DNA from: a bacterium
Lineage (GTDB): Bacteria > Bacteroidota > Ignavibacteria > SZUA-365
DNA length: 64,000 nt
Reading direction: 5' to 3'
Assembly (NCBI GenBank): GCA_020444325.1
Contig: JAHLLD010000006.1
Location: 62,001 to 126,000, forward strand
This document shows, one piece after another, positions 44,875-54,614 of the stretch (within the stretch, counting starts at the first letter, position 1; the number at the start of each line of letters is the position of its first letter). The translations under genes and the position numbers were made by a program. Below the pieces are notes generated by a model, which was not told the DNA's origin, ran no database searches, and saw nothing but the letters and a program-made list of their open reading frames with translations.

Positions 44875-46806
44875 TTATGATATTAATACTACGTCCATCG
44901 CTATATCTTTATCTAGGCTTCTCGATCGCACGTACTTTACTCTCTTACCTTTCGCTGCGACCGCATAATCATAGTTGGCAAACCAATCGTACTTGACAAA
45001 CAATGATCTACCATCTAGATCTGATATCACAACCCCATACCCCTTTTCAAGACTAAACCAATCAATTGTTCCACATTCATCAATTAATTGTATCTTATCA
45101 TTGCTACCATCTACGTATGAGATAATCTCCGCTGTAAACGCCTTATACCTCCAAGGACGAGCCGATTCATCATAACTATCAAGTTCCCGCTGAATGATAC
45201 GTATCGAGTCATTTATTGCTTTATTCAGTATGTCATCATTCATAATTTTATCTTCTAGTACCTTGCAGTATTCAGCTATTTTCCTAGAGTTGAACGGCGG
45301 CACCCTGCCGTCACCTAGCATCATACGTACAAGCATCATTATCTGCGGACGGTATTTTGTTAATTGCTTATCACTATTATACATATATTTACTGACTTTC
45401 AATATTAACAGCCCACAGATGAAATACGGATCGCTTTTGTGACTATCAAGAAACAGCTTTCTACGCTTTTCCTTTAATATTGCACCGTAGTACTGATGAT
45501 CACTATGTGGCTCGTTGTCAAAGATTGCGACTGCCGCCTTAGCTAGTTGCGGCATCGTTATGATGTTCAGACGAGAGATATCACTGTAAGCATATTGCTT
45601 AGAGCGTCTTTCATAATACAACTCTACACCTTTTTCCATCCTCTTAATTTCATAATATGACTCTAATTTTTTGTGAAACCTCGATAGCGACTCAAATGCT
45701 TCAACCTTCACTTCAGTTTGCCTATTCGCCGCTCTTATCACAGATCCTATAATATCAGAGTCGTCCGAAGCAATTATCTTAACGGGGACTAAAAAATCAC
45801 CCTTATTAGATACATCTCGATTTTGATATAGTATATTCGATGTTTGACAGCCGTTTACTATTTGATAACCCTCCAAGTGCGCCACTCTTCCAATTATCCT
45901 AAGCGTTTTAGCCACGAGAGTGATACCATTGTTCATCAGGGGGAACCACCTTCTCGTAACATCATTAACTACGGTCTCGTTGATCTCGAGGTTTACTTCG
46001 TTCATGCCTTGGAAATCTCTGACGTTCTCATAGAACACATCTCTATTGAGGACACCATTCTTTTCAAGGAGCTTGATAAACTCTGAGGACTTAACAGTAC
46101 CTACAACTGCGTCACTTACACCATTGATCTGAGGAAACGCGATCTCTCCATCCATTTCGATGGATGCCTGGTTATCTCTCAGCATATCCTCGTAGGTGCT
46201 TCGGAGCTCCTCAGAACCAATGAAATGGTGCTCTATCTTAGAGAATAACTTCATATTATTAAGTAACACCTCCGAATCAGCTTGGGCTGCAATCTGATCC
46301 GCTTGTGGGCCCCTCTCGGATGTTGTCGCATAAACAACATGCACTTCAGGGTATTCCTTAAAGATGAAAGCATTCCTGAATATATGATTTTTGATATTAT
46401 AATACTCTTCCAATGCTTCATTAAAGGGATACTTATGCTCGTCGCTGAAATAATCTTTCACTCCAGCGTAAAACCGTAAGAGGGTAGCGACTTCAATACT
46501 ATCTGATGTTTTTGCCTGTACAAAGACAAATTTCACTTCGATTGCCTTTCCAGTTCCGACGAAATGCTCTACATCCGATACATCCGTTACTAGATGATCA
46601 TTTATGAATATTGCTATCATGTCGATGCCTGCATCGTTTTGCCCATCAACATCCATTTCCGTATAGTCTTGCCTATCTGCTAGTTGCAATTTATGGAGAA
46701 ACATCGCAGTTGAGAAGTATTGAAAGCTCCTTTCAATCTGTCCACCTCCAAGCCCATTGTCCACATCAAATTTTTCAACGTAGGATTTCAGGATAATATC
46801 TTTCAT
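44875..46806 (-). CDS. AIPR family protein with cold-shock-like C-terminal domain
   Basis: 643 aa. AIPR (abortive infection phage resistance) core: FYENVRDFQGMNEVNLEI, FPLMNNGITLVAKTL, YQIVNGCQTSNILYQN. N-terminally there is a nuclease-like stretch, QNDAGIDMIAIF and VKFVFVQAKTSDS, the D...QxK pattern of Mrr/PD-(D/E)XK enzymes. The last 70 residues read GTIDWFSLEKGYGVVISDLD followed by GRSLFVKYDW, a cold-shock/S1-like nucleic-acid-binding fold. It follows the DrmMI gene by 126 bases in the same direction. AT-rich. Phage-induced growth arrest is known for AIPR members; the fused RNA-binding domain is unusual. Confidence 0.85.
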   Translation of the reverse strand: MKDIILKSYVEKFDVDNGLGGGQIERSFQYFSTAMFLHKLQLADRQDYTEMDVDGQNDAGIDMIAIFINDHLVTDVSDVEHFVGTGKAIEVKFVFVQAKTSDSIEVATLLRFYAGVKDYFSDEHKYPFNEALEEYYNIKNHIFRNAFIFKEYPEVHVVYATTSERGPQADQIAAQADSEVLLNNMKLFSKIEHHFIGSEELRSTYEDMLRDNQASIEMDGEIAFPQINGVSDAVVGTVKSSEFIKLLEKNGVLNRDVFYENVRDFQGMNEVNLEINETVVNDVTRRWFPLMNNGITLVAKTLRIIGRVAHLEGYQIVNGCQTSNILYQNRDVSNKGDFLVPVKIIASDDSDIIGSVIRAANRQTEVKVEAFESLSRFHKKLESYYEIKRMEKGVELYYERRSKQYAYSDISRLNIITMPQLAKAAVAIFDNEPHSDHQYYGAILKEKRRKLFLDSHKSDPYFICGLLILKVSKYMYNSDKQLTKYRPQIMMLVRMMLGDGRVPPFNSRKIAEYCKVLEDKIMNDDILNKAINDSIRIIQRELDSYDESARPWRYKAFTAEIISYVDGSNDKIQLIDECGTIDWFSLEKGYGVVISDLDGRSLFVKYDWFANYDYAVAAKGKRVKYVRSRSLDKDIAMDVVLIS

Positions 46807-46932
46807 AATATGAACCTCTACTAATACTGCTTACACGTGATACATTGATTATCTGCAAAGAACCCAGCTCTGCTATACTTACAAACATTTGCGACGTAAC
46901 CTATTGAGCTAAAGACCCCTAGTAATTTAATT

Positions 46933-49900
46933 TCATGGATCGCAAGAAGTCCATATGTTTTGGTAGTCTTTTTCTCTATTACATCTAGTGAATGGCGCGA
47001 AATAGTCAATAGTCCTAATCTTTGGGCCACTCGCCACTGTTTCGTCTTTGATTGTCTTGCTAACTATACCAATTGACTTCATCTTTACCTCTTCCCATCT
47101 GCTCCGATCTAAACCAACCCCTCCAAGCCCTCTGCTCGCAGTATATATGATTTTCCCTTTGCTGTCGTACCACGTTTCATTGTCATTGTAGTAAAGCACG
47201 GGGAATTGTATTTTGTACATAGCTATAAGTTCGTTATACGTTAGACCTAGCGATTTTGCTACCAAAACATCTAGTTCTAGCTGAATCCATCGCCGTGCAT
47301 AGTCTGATAAACCGACATAGCTATCATACCAATCATCATTCATCTTACTATATTCAATTCCACTTAACCTGCTATCTGTGCAATACCACCCATCATTCGT
47401 AAAGCTGGGCATCCATACAGCGTTCCACAAGTCAGAATATTTTTCAGTAATGCTATTTGCGTATAGCGCGCGCAGCATCACTTTATTTCTATATTCTGTA
47501 AGGAATGGTAGCGTGCCTAAAACATCGACTCCTACATTGGTTTTTCCAGATGTTTTAATCAGAAAGTCAAACACAATAGTGCTACACAAGCCTGCAAACA
47601 GCACCATATCACGAACATCCTTAAACACAACACTTAGCACACTATGTATATGCCCGGCGCCAGGATGCAAGATTGCACTAATCATTGTTCTCTCGTTTGC
47701 CGGTCCCATCATTTTGCGAAAAATCAATCTGTAGTGATCAGTAACTTTTGATCTGCTATCCCATGGCACTGTTGGGACCTTATCGTCATAGTCCGCAATA
47801 GAAACATTTGGTAAATAATTGGTTCGTGGGCTATACGCATTATCAATTGCATCATGATCAATAATATCATAGTGGCTTTTCTCGGTGCATACAGGCTTAG
47901 GTGTTTTATATAACGGGTTATTTATATAGAAGTGTGGACCAGAATAGATTAGCTCCTTCTCTGTCTCCGGAAAATCAGTCCTTCGTATAATTAAATTGTC
48001 CTCTTGCGCATATGTTTCATGCCACATCTCGCTGGCGTACCATACCTCTGAATCTTGATATAGTCTATGGTTGTGCGATCCAAATTTGAGTAGGGCAGCT
48101 AATAGTTCCTTAGAATGTATTGATGGTAGTTTTGTCTCTTTACAATCTCCTATTCCGCCTGAAAGCCGAGCTATTGCCTGAAGCTCATCCTCAGATATTT
48201 CGAGAACACGCATCCTGTGCCCTCTCAAGTCCCATTCATCAAATTCATTTTTCATCCTCGGTACTGCGCCCTTCCCGTCGTGTTGGATACATTGGTCAAT
48301 GATCTTCGGATGAAAGACATTTGCTATTGTTATGAACTTAACGTCGCGAGGCCTTGAGTGGATATTTAGACTATATTTTTCTCGATGAGCTATAGGGAAT
48401 AGCATTAATGCATTTTGAAACTGAAAATGCGCCCTAAGTCTCGGATAAAGCGCCGCGCGCAGTTTTCCTCCCTTCGGATCGTCGTACACTCCCTCCGGAT
48501 GCAGGAATCCCGACGCACTCTGTTCATTCCCCACCATCCAGGCTGTAGGCAGAAAGCATTTGTACAGATTGCTCTGCATCCCCTGCAGCAGTGGGTAGTT
48601 CTGCTTGCCGTTGAGGAAGTTCTGCGTGCCTTCGGAGACGGTGAAGGCGTCGAGGTAGGTGCGCTGAAGGTCTAGACGGTCGAGGGTGTCTTCGCGGAGG
48701 TCGGCGAGCTGCTTGGAGGAGTGCTTGCGGACGACGAAGCGGGGGTCGGCGTCACCGAGGACGCTGCCTTCGTTCCATTCGATCTTGATCCAGGGGGGAT
48801 TTCCAAGTATAAGGTCGAAACCGCCGCGGTCGGCGAAGATTTCAGCGAATTCCAGCTCCCAGTGCAGGAAGGTGTTCTCCGCGGCGATGCGGCGGACGAT
48901 GCCGAGGCGGGGATTGGCGTCACAAAGCTCGTCGACGTCGATGATACCGTAGCGCTCGAGCAGTTCGAGCTGCTGCTTTTCGTCCACGCTCTCGGGGAAG
49001 AGCTCGGACTGCGGTTTGTCAGGAACGGCTTCCTGCCTGCCTTCCAGAATCAGTGTCAGGTCTTCAAGGTACTGAGTGCGGGACGGTAGGACATCGGCTT
49101 CCTGTATGGGCCAGAACCACAGGGCGCACCAGTAGTCCATCACCAGTTTCAGCCTGCGGTAAGCACTGCTGTTCTCCAATCCCTCTCCATACAGCTCCCT
49201 AGCCAGCAACCGGTCTTTCTGCGCCAGGTTCAGCTTCTCATGATGTCCGCCGTCCTTCTCATGACCGAAGATGTCGATTTCATCCTCGGTCTCTTCCTCG
49301 ATGCGCCTGCGAGTTTCGATATGGTGGGACCATAATCCGTCTATGGCTGTGGACAGCCTTTGGAGGATTTTGATTTCCTCGGTATTGGGCGGATCCATGA
49401 ATCCGCCTCTTCCCGACCATTTGCGGATTTTAGCTATTTCATCCGGGACCATGGCCTTGACAACCTTGTCATTATAATTTGCCATCCCGTTGTCCGGCAG
49501 GAGGAAATGGTAGATGGTGTCGGCAGGACGATCCTGGCCGGGCATGATGCGGTCAGGGACAAGGTTCAGCCACAGATCGTCTTTCTTCTTCGCCTTCAGG
49601 CTGGAAATGGGAAAGACCTGCCTGCGGGCACCTATGAGAGAATTGCCGACGACGAGCTGATTGCCGAACCAGGGGACGAGACTTTCGCGGTGGATGGTGT
49701 TGAGCCAGAGTGAAACTTCAGCCAGTTCCACGGCTACAGGATTGAGATCCACTCCGTATGCACAGTTGTCGGCAAGCCAGGCTTTGACTTTTTGCTTCTC
49801 GCGGACGTAGCTGTCGTGCGGGATGACGCGTCCCGTTTCCTTTTGCTTGCGCTGCAGGTAGGCCTCGGATGCCTGGTTGACGTACTCGTTGAGGAAGGCC

Positions 49901-51591
49901 GCGCTGCCCATGGCGGGCTCGCAGACCTTGAGGTGCAGGATGTCGTCGGCGCTTTTCTCCTTGAACAGCTCCTTCAGCGCATACTTCACCAGACATTGCG
50001 TCAGCACTTCGGGCGTGTAATAGGACGCAGACGTTTCCCTGCTGCGTCCCGTCAGCCGGTAAATGAAACGGCCCTTCTCATATTTCTTCACCCTGCCGTC
50101 CTCATCCAGCACCTTCTCCTCTTCCTCGTAATCCCGCAGCTCGGCTTCGGTCACGAAGAACGCGCGCTCGAGGGGCGAAGGATCCTTCCCCTTCTTCTTC
50201 ACCTCGTACATGTCCTCTTCCGCGAAGAAGCCCGTGTAGGAAAGGAGTCCTTCATACACCGCGCCCAGCTGATTGATGCCGAGGCGGGCGTAGCTGATGC
50301 GTCCCGGACGCTTACCGCGTTTGGGACGTGAGAGGGACATCAGGCGGATAATCCTCTGTAGCACGTGGTTGCGGAAGCGGACGCGGGAGAGGATGGGCGT
50401 GCGGTCGGGATCGAAGAGGTGGCTTTTCAGCGGCTGCATGGAGAAGCTGTCGTGAAGGACGTCTGTCTGCAGCTGCTCCACGAGATTATAGCCGTTGTAG
50501 ATGAGATGGAAGAGATGGGTGAGGGACTGGTGGATGAAACTGCCGTCCCTTGCCTCCTCGCTTTCCAGTTCCAGCATCTCCAGGTCGCGGAGGGATTCGA
50601 GGGAATAGCCACCCAGGTATTCGCGACTGGACATCGGGGCGTAGCCGAGTTCGGGACGCGCTTCGATGAAGAACAGGAAAAGCAGGCGGTAGATATACCG
50701 CAGGCACTCGCCGCTGAGTTGCTCGGGCGAAATGGAGCCGTCGTACACCTTCTCCTTGCTGACATAGCGCAGATACCACACCGCCTCGTTTCCCAGCAAT
50801 TCCACCGCCTCGCGCATGCTGAACTTGAGATCCTCCGACACCGCGTAGGCATGCTTGTGCGCGCTTTCATCCAGCGTATCCAGCATCGGCGTACCTTCGC
50901 CCGGTGCCACACAGTCGCGGTGGAGGAGGATCGCCATCGCGCGCAGCGTCTGCGATTCCCTCCGATCGAGAATTTCCCGAAGGTCGAAGCTCAGCAAACG
51001 CTTCTCATTCCACTTGCTGCGATCCACCAGCACCAGCATGTCCCCGCTACAGAGCAGCAGCCAGCGCGGCGGTTCGTCCATTCGATAGATCACATCGTCA
51101 ATCACCTCTTCCAACGGCTTCCCCAGCAGCCGCTGCTCTTCCGGTACCTCTTCCGTATACTGCGACGAATGCAGCTCCAGGTCCAACGGATTCGATCCCC
51201 CGTCCCCGTTCACCCCCGCAACCTCAATCGCCCACAACAATGCACTGCCCGACGAGCGCTGCTCCGCAGCGATCGTTGTCACGGCGTAGTCCCCCGCCTG
51301 GAAAACCTGCGGGTGGTAGCTGTAACCGAGAGCGGTGAGCAGGTCTCGGACGAAGCCGGACTGAATACTCAACACATCTCCCCCATCCTTCACCCCCTCC
51401 AGCTCCTTTTGCAGCGCGAAGAAATCCCTACGCAGCGCACCGATCGCATCGAACGGCGCCCGGAAGTTCTCATCCTCCTTTGCCCTCTGCGTCCACTCCG
51501 CCAGCGTATCCTTCACATCCCCCTCGAACACATCCGAGAGATAATGCGCGGAGTAGAATTCGTTCTGGTTATGTATGCCGGTGAGGGTCAT
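46933..51591 (-). CDS. drmMI: DrmMI-like DNA methyltransferase
   Basis: 1552 aa class I SAM-dependent adenine methylase of the PglX/DrmMI/type IIG shape. Motifs: SYYTPEVLTQCLVKYAL, then EPAMGSAAF near 557, and the catalytic LILGNPPWIKIEW near 930. The N-terminal 350 residues are the usual leader region. The C-terminal part from about residue 1054 holds the target-recognition region. That part is AT-rich, with a change close to base 48430. The DrmD-like gene precedes it by 155 bases that hold a palindromic element. In DISARM this enzyme marks the host DNA. A PglX-like role cannot be excluded. Confidence 0.82.
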   Translation of the reverse strand: MTLTGIHNQNEFYSAHYLSDVFEGDVKDTLAEWTQRAKEDENFRAPFDAIGALRRDFFALQKELEGVKDGGDVLSIQSGFVRDLLTALGYSYHPQVFQAGDYAVTTIAAEQRSSGSALLWAIEVAGVNGDGGSNPLDLELHSSQYTEEVPEEQRLLGKPLEEVIDDVIYRMDEPPRWLLLCSGDMLVLVDRSKWNEKRLLSFDLREILDRRESQTLRAMAILLHRDCVAPGEGTPMLDTLDESAHKHAYAVSEDLKFSMREAVELLGNEAVWYLRYVSKEKVYDGSISPEQLSGECLRYIYRLLFLFFIEARPELGYAPMSSREYLGGYSLESLRDLEMLELESEEARDGSFIHQSLTHLFHLIYNGYNLVEQLQTDVLHDSFSMQPLKSHLFDPDRTPILSRVRFRNHVLQRIIRLMSLSRPKRGKRPGRISYARLGINQLGAVYEGLLSYTGFFAEEDMYEVKKKGKDPSPLERAFFVTEAELRDYEEEEKVLDEDGRVKKYEKGRFIYRLTGRSRETSASYYTPEVLTQCLVKYALKELFKEKSADDILHLKVCEPAMGSAAFLNEYVNQASEAYLQRKQKETGRVIPHDSYVREKQKVKAWLADNCAYGVDLNPVAVELAEVSLWLNTIHRESLVPWFGNQLVVGNSLIGARRQVFPISSLKAKKKDDLWLNLVPDRIMPGQDRPADTIYHFLLPDNGMANYNDKVVKAMVPDEIAKIRKWSGRGGFMDPPNTEEIKILQRLSTAIDGLWSHHIETRRRIEEETEDEIDIFGHEKDGGHHEKLNLAQKDRLLARELYGEGLENSSAYRRLKLVMDYWCALWFWPIQEADVLPSRTQYLEDLTLILEGRQEAVPDKPQSELFPESVDEKQQLELLERYGIIDVDELCDANPRLGIVRRIAAENTFLHWELEFAEIFADRGGFDLILGNPPWIKIEWNEGSVLGDADPRFVVRKHSSKQLADLREDTLDRLDLQRTYLDAFTVSEGTQNFLNGKQNYPLLQGMQSNLYKCFLPTAWMVGNEQSASGFLHPEGVYDDPKGGKLRAALYPRLRAHFQFQNALMLFPIAHREKYSLNIHSRPRDVKFITIANVFHPKIIDQCIQHDGKGAVPRMKNEFDEWDLRGHRMRVLEISEDELQAIARLSGGIGDCKETKLPSIHSKELLAALLKFGSHNHRLYQDSEVWYASEMWHETYAQEDNLIIRRTDFPETEKELIYSGPHFYINNPLYKTPKPVCTEKSHYDIIDHDAIDNAYSPRTNYLPNVSIADYDDKVPTVPWDSRSKVTDHYRLIFRKMMGPANERTMISAILHPGAGHIHSVLSVVFKDVRDMVLFAGLCSTIVFDFLIKTSGKTNVGVDVLGTLPFLTEYRNKVMLRALYANSITEKYSDLWNAVWMPSFTNDGWYCTDSRLSGIEYSKMNDDWYDSYVGLSDYARRWIQLELDVLVAKSLGLTYNELIAMYKIQFPVLYYNDNETWYDSKGKIIYTASRGLGGVGLDRSRWEEVKMKSIGIVSKTIKDETVASGPKIRTIDYFAPFTRCNREKDYQNIWTSCDP

Positions 51592-51631
51592 GATTACTCT
51601 TTCATCTTCATCGTCACTACTGGGAGTTCAT

Positions 51632-51741
51632 CGTCCCCACGCTCTGCGTGGGGACGTTCTTCTCGACCGCTCTGCGGTCATTCCTGATTCAATGGACGCG
51701 GAGCGTCCTGGATTGCCGTCCCCACGCTGAGCGTGGGGACG
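51632..51741. repeat. Composite element of four palindromes
   Basis: Two long hairpins with the same 11-base arm CGTCCCCACGC (51632-51656, loop TCT; 51717-51741, loop TGA) enclose two 6-bp hairpins (arm GACCGC, loop TCT, 51665-51679; arm GGACGC, loop GGA, 51694-51708). All loops are 3 bases. It fills the gap between drmD and drmMI. It looks like a mobile REP/MITE-type unit; no transposase is adjacent. Confidence 0.8.
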
Positions 51742-51746
51742 ATGGT

Positions 51747-54614
51747 TCATTGTTTCAAAACAGCCGCAACTTTGATATACGGCCTGTTCTCCCCGGTCAT
51801 CGAATCTTCTATCCACTCCTGGTATTCGGAGAAGATGCGTTCGATGTCGCGGAGCTGTTTTTCGCGGCGCTGCTGCTGGAGCGAGGCGACGCGGGTGTCG
51901 TCGGAGCGGAAGCGCTGCTCGACCTGGTCGCGCTGGCGCTGGCGCAGGTGACGGAGACGCGTGAGTTGCGTTTCGAGTTCGCCCTTGATGCCGACTTCGA
52001 ATTCTTCGAACTGGAGGCCCATCCATACCCGCGCACGGTCGACGGCTTCAGGGAGCAGCTTTTCGAGCGCCGTGGTGTCCACTTCCTCGCCTGCATTCGG
52101 ATGCTCCCCGCTGCCGAGCTTGGTGCGCTGCATGAGGACAGCGAATTCTTCCACGCGGGTGTGCTTTCCCGCTTCGAAGCATACGCCGCACCAGTGCTGC
52201 AGCAGAGGCTGTCCCTTTCGGTTCGGGATGAGGCAGCTCATGACGACGACCACTTCGCCGGGCGCGAGTCCTTCTTCAACAGTCATCACCGGCGCTTCAT
52301 GGCGGCCGAACTGCGAGAGAATGCCGTCGCCCAGCCAGTCGAACACCGGGTGCAGCGGCCAGAGATACTGCAGCTTGGGCCACGCCTCTTCATCCTGCCG
52401 GCAGCGACGGACCTCATCCTGTACCCGTGCGGCATCCGGTGTCAGTATCAGCCGGTGATCGTCGGGAAGCACTTCGCGGGGATAATTACGGAAGCGGCGA
52501 CGCAGTTCTTCAGGTGCGGTAATGGTTGCGGTGCGGCTGTTGTCATCGAATTCCGTCTGCAGGGATTTGTTCGATTTCAGAAATTCCACCGCCTCACGAC
52601 AATATTGGTAGTCGCTGCCGAAGAGCGAGAGCATGGAGCGTACACGCGTGTAGGGGGAAGGTGCCTTTTCTACTCCGGCGTCTTCCATCAGGAGGTCGAA
52701 GAAGGATTTATCCTTCTGCTCGATCTCTTCCGAGAACTGGTCGCGGGACTTCCCTTCTTCAATGGCAGCGGCCGTGCGGCGCTCATCCTCATCCACATCC
52801 GCGATGCCGGTGAATTCCACAGGGTCGCCGATGTTCTCGTGTACGTGCTGATCCTTTTCAATGAGCAGATCAAGGATGCGCTGATCTCCGTGAATCCGCT
52901 CATTCCTGCTGTCCGTCTGCAGGTAGAGAATCTGCGGATCTTTCTGCTGTCCGTACCTGTCGATGCGTCCGTTACGCTGCTGGAAGCGGATGAGCGACCA
53001 CGGAATGTCGAAATGAATCATCCGGTGCGAGAGGTAGTGCAGGTTGATTCCTTCCGACGCCACATCCGAGGCCAGGAGCAGACGGATGAGAGCATTGTCT
53101 TTCCCGAAATTCTCCACCACTTCCATCTGATCGACATCCGGCATGCCACCATGCAGCACGCCTACGGCATCGTCCTTCAATCCCAGTGCCGCGGGGAGAT
53201 GCTCGCGGAGGAAGTCCAGCGTCTTGATGCGCTCGGTAAAAATCACCAGGCGGTCGGTGGCATCGCTGCCGTCCCATTTCCATGCGCCCTCGCCGGTGAG
53301 GAGTTCGACGAGTTTGCGGTACTTCGTGAATTCCTCGAGGGAAATCTCCTCCACCCTGCCGCGCAGTTCCTGCAGCGCGATAATGTCCGCTTCGAACTCC
53401 TCCGCATCCTCTTTTTTCTCGAGCGTGCGGATGCGATTGTCGAGCGTTTCCAGGCAGGCGGCGGGAGAAGAAAACAGCGCCTTCTCCAGGGTGGTACGGA
53501 ACAGCTGTCCCGCCCCGCGCCTCTGATCCAGCCGCGTAAAGTTCATTTCCGTCAGCACATCAAACGCCGCCTCTTCCGGTGCGGAGGCCGGGACATGAGC
53601 GGTGGCGATACTGCGCTCGCGGAAGGACTCCCGCACCTGGTCGTGCACATCCTTCTTATGCCTGCGGATGAACAGACCGCGAATATCCTCACGCGTGTAA
53701 TTGTCCTGATCCGCAATGGCCGTGGGATCGAGCATGTTCATGATGCTGGCGAAGGAGCGCGGCTTGCCGTCATGCGGCGTGGCGGTGAGCATGATCAGGG
53801 CGTCCGATCGTTCTGCCAGCAGCTTCGCCAGGCGGTGCCGAAGGTTGCGCGTACCGCGATGCGCCACGCTGTGCGCCTCGTCGATCACGATCACATCCCA
53901 CCGGCTCTGCTCGAGCCAGGTGCGGTATTCGTGATCCTGCTTGAGCGTGTCAATGGAGATGATGGATTTGTCGTAGTAATAGAACGGATTGTGATTGGCT
54001 GGGACCCGGGCGCGCACGCGCTGAATCCCCTGCGAATCCAGTCGCACGAGGGGAATGGTAAAGCGGCTCCACATTTCCTTCTGGAACTGCGCGAGCATGG
54101 ATTTCATGGTGATGACAAGAATGCGGCGTCCCCTGCCGCGCCGGATCAATTCACTGAGCAGGATGCCCGCTTCGAGCGTCTTGCCGAGTCCCACCGCATC
54201 CGCTATCAGCATGCGCTGCCGGGGCTGCGCGAGCGCCATGGCCGCGGGTTCGAGCTGATACTCCACCGCATCCATCGCCCCGCGGTGTCCAACATAAATC
54301 CCATCCCCCGTCGGCGGCGTCTGCCGCAGCAGCGCTTCGAGATACAAGCGTGTATTGCGATAGAACCCGGAATCGTCCCGCACCAGCTTCGTCTCGGCCG
54401 GATCCAGCACCCGCACCTCATCCTCAATCTCCGTCAGGAACACCGCCTCGCGGTCGCGCACGATCTCTGACACGCCTGTCACCGTGAGCGCGAAGCCACC
54501 ACCCGATGCCCGATCCACCCGCTTGCAGATCCACTCCGCGTCGCGTATTTCCACACGCGCACCGGGTGCGAGGGGTAGACTGTTCGGCTTTGTGATTGGA
54601 TTAGACAACGACAC
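51747..54614 (-). CDS. drmD: DrmD-like SNF2 helicase
   Basis: 955 aa SNF2-family translocase. Order: N-terminal region VEIRDAEWICKRVDRA, Walker A ADAVGLGKTLEAG near residue 140, VIVIDEAHSVAH, MLTATPHDGK. The C-terminal core holds VASEGINLHYL and QQRNGRIDRYGQ. Sequence and length resemble the DrmD helicase of class 1 DISARM. Its ATG lies 14 bases inside the end of the zorE-like gene, and the methylase gene follows, so it is bracketed by two defence modules. The canonical drmA, drmB and drmC are not found in the window. A related SNF2 outside DISARM would look similar. Confidence 0.82.
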   Translation of the reverse strand: MSLSNPITKPNSLPLAPGARVEIRDAEWICKRVDRASGGGFALTVTGVSEIVRDREAVFLTEIEDEVRVLDPAETKLVRDDSGFYRNTRLYLEALLRQTPPTGDGIYVGHRGAMDAVEYQLEPAAMALAQPRQRMLIADAVGLGKTLEAGILLSELIRRGRGRRILVITMKSMLAQFQKEMWSRFTIPLVRLDSQGIQRVRARVPANHNPFYYYDKSIISIDTLKQDHEYRTWLEQSRWDVIVIDEAHSVAHRGTRNLRHRLAKLLAERSDALIMLTATPHDGKPRSFASIMNMLDPTAIADQDNYTREDIRGLFIRRHKKDVHDQVRESFRERSIATAHVPASAPEEAAFDVLTEMNFTRLDQRRGAGQLFRTTLEKALFSSPAACLETLDNRIRTLEKKEDAEEFEADIIALQELRGRVEEISLEEFTKYRKLVELLTGEGAWKWDGSDATDRLVIFTERIKTLDFLREHLPAALGLKDDAVGVLHGGMPDVDQMEVVENFGKDNALIRLLLASDVASEGINLHYLSHRMIHFDIPWSLIRFQQRNGRIDRYGQQKDPQILYLQTDSRNERIHGDQRILDLLIEKDQHVHENIGDPVEFTGIADVDEDERRTAAAIEEGKSRDQFSEEIEQKDKSFFDLLMEDAGVEKAPSPYTRVRSMLSLFGSDYQYCREAVEFLKSNKSLQTEFDDNSRTATITAPEELRRRFRNYPREVLPDDHRLILTPDAARVQDEVRRCRQDEEAWPKLQYLWPLHPVFDWLGDGILSQFGRHEAPVMTVEEGLAPGEVVVVMSCLIPNRKGQPLLQHWCGVCFEAGKHTRVEEFAVLMQRTKLGSGEHPNAGEEVDTTALEKLLPEAVDRARVWMGLQFEEFEVGIKGELETQLTRLRHLRQRQRDQVEQRFRSDDTRVASLQQQRREKQLRDIERIFSEYQEWIEDSMTGENRPYIKVAAVLKQ

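Noticed and set aside
46821-47030. 69-codon minus-strand frame between the AIPR and methylase genes
   Set aside because: Half of it overlaps the methylase 3' end in another frame; no ribosome site and no protein-like pattern.
50365-51687. 440-codon plus-strand open frame
   Set aside because: Antisense to the N-terminal half of the methylase gene; runs into the palindromic element.
51632-51741. CRISPR-like repeats
   Set aside because: Only two identical units, unlike internal hairpins between, no equal-size spacers, and no cas genes in the window.
51648-54470. 940-codon open frame on the plus strand
   Set aside because: Mirror of the drmD-like helicase gene. The minus strand carries all helicase motifs, while this frame has no motif and reflects high-GC codon use.
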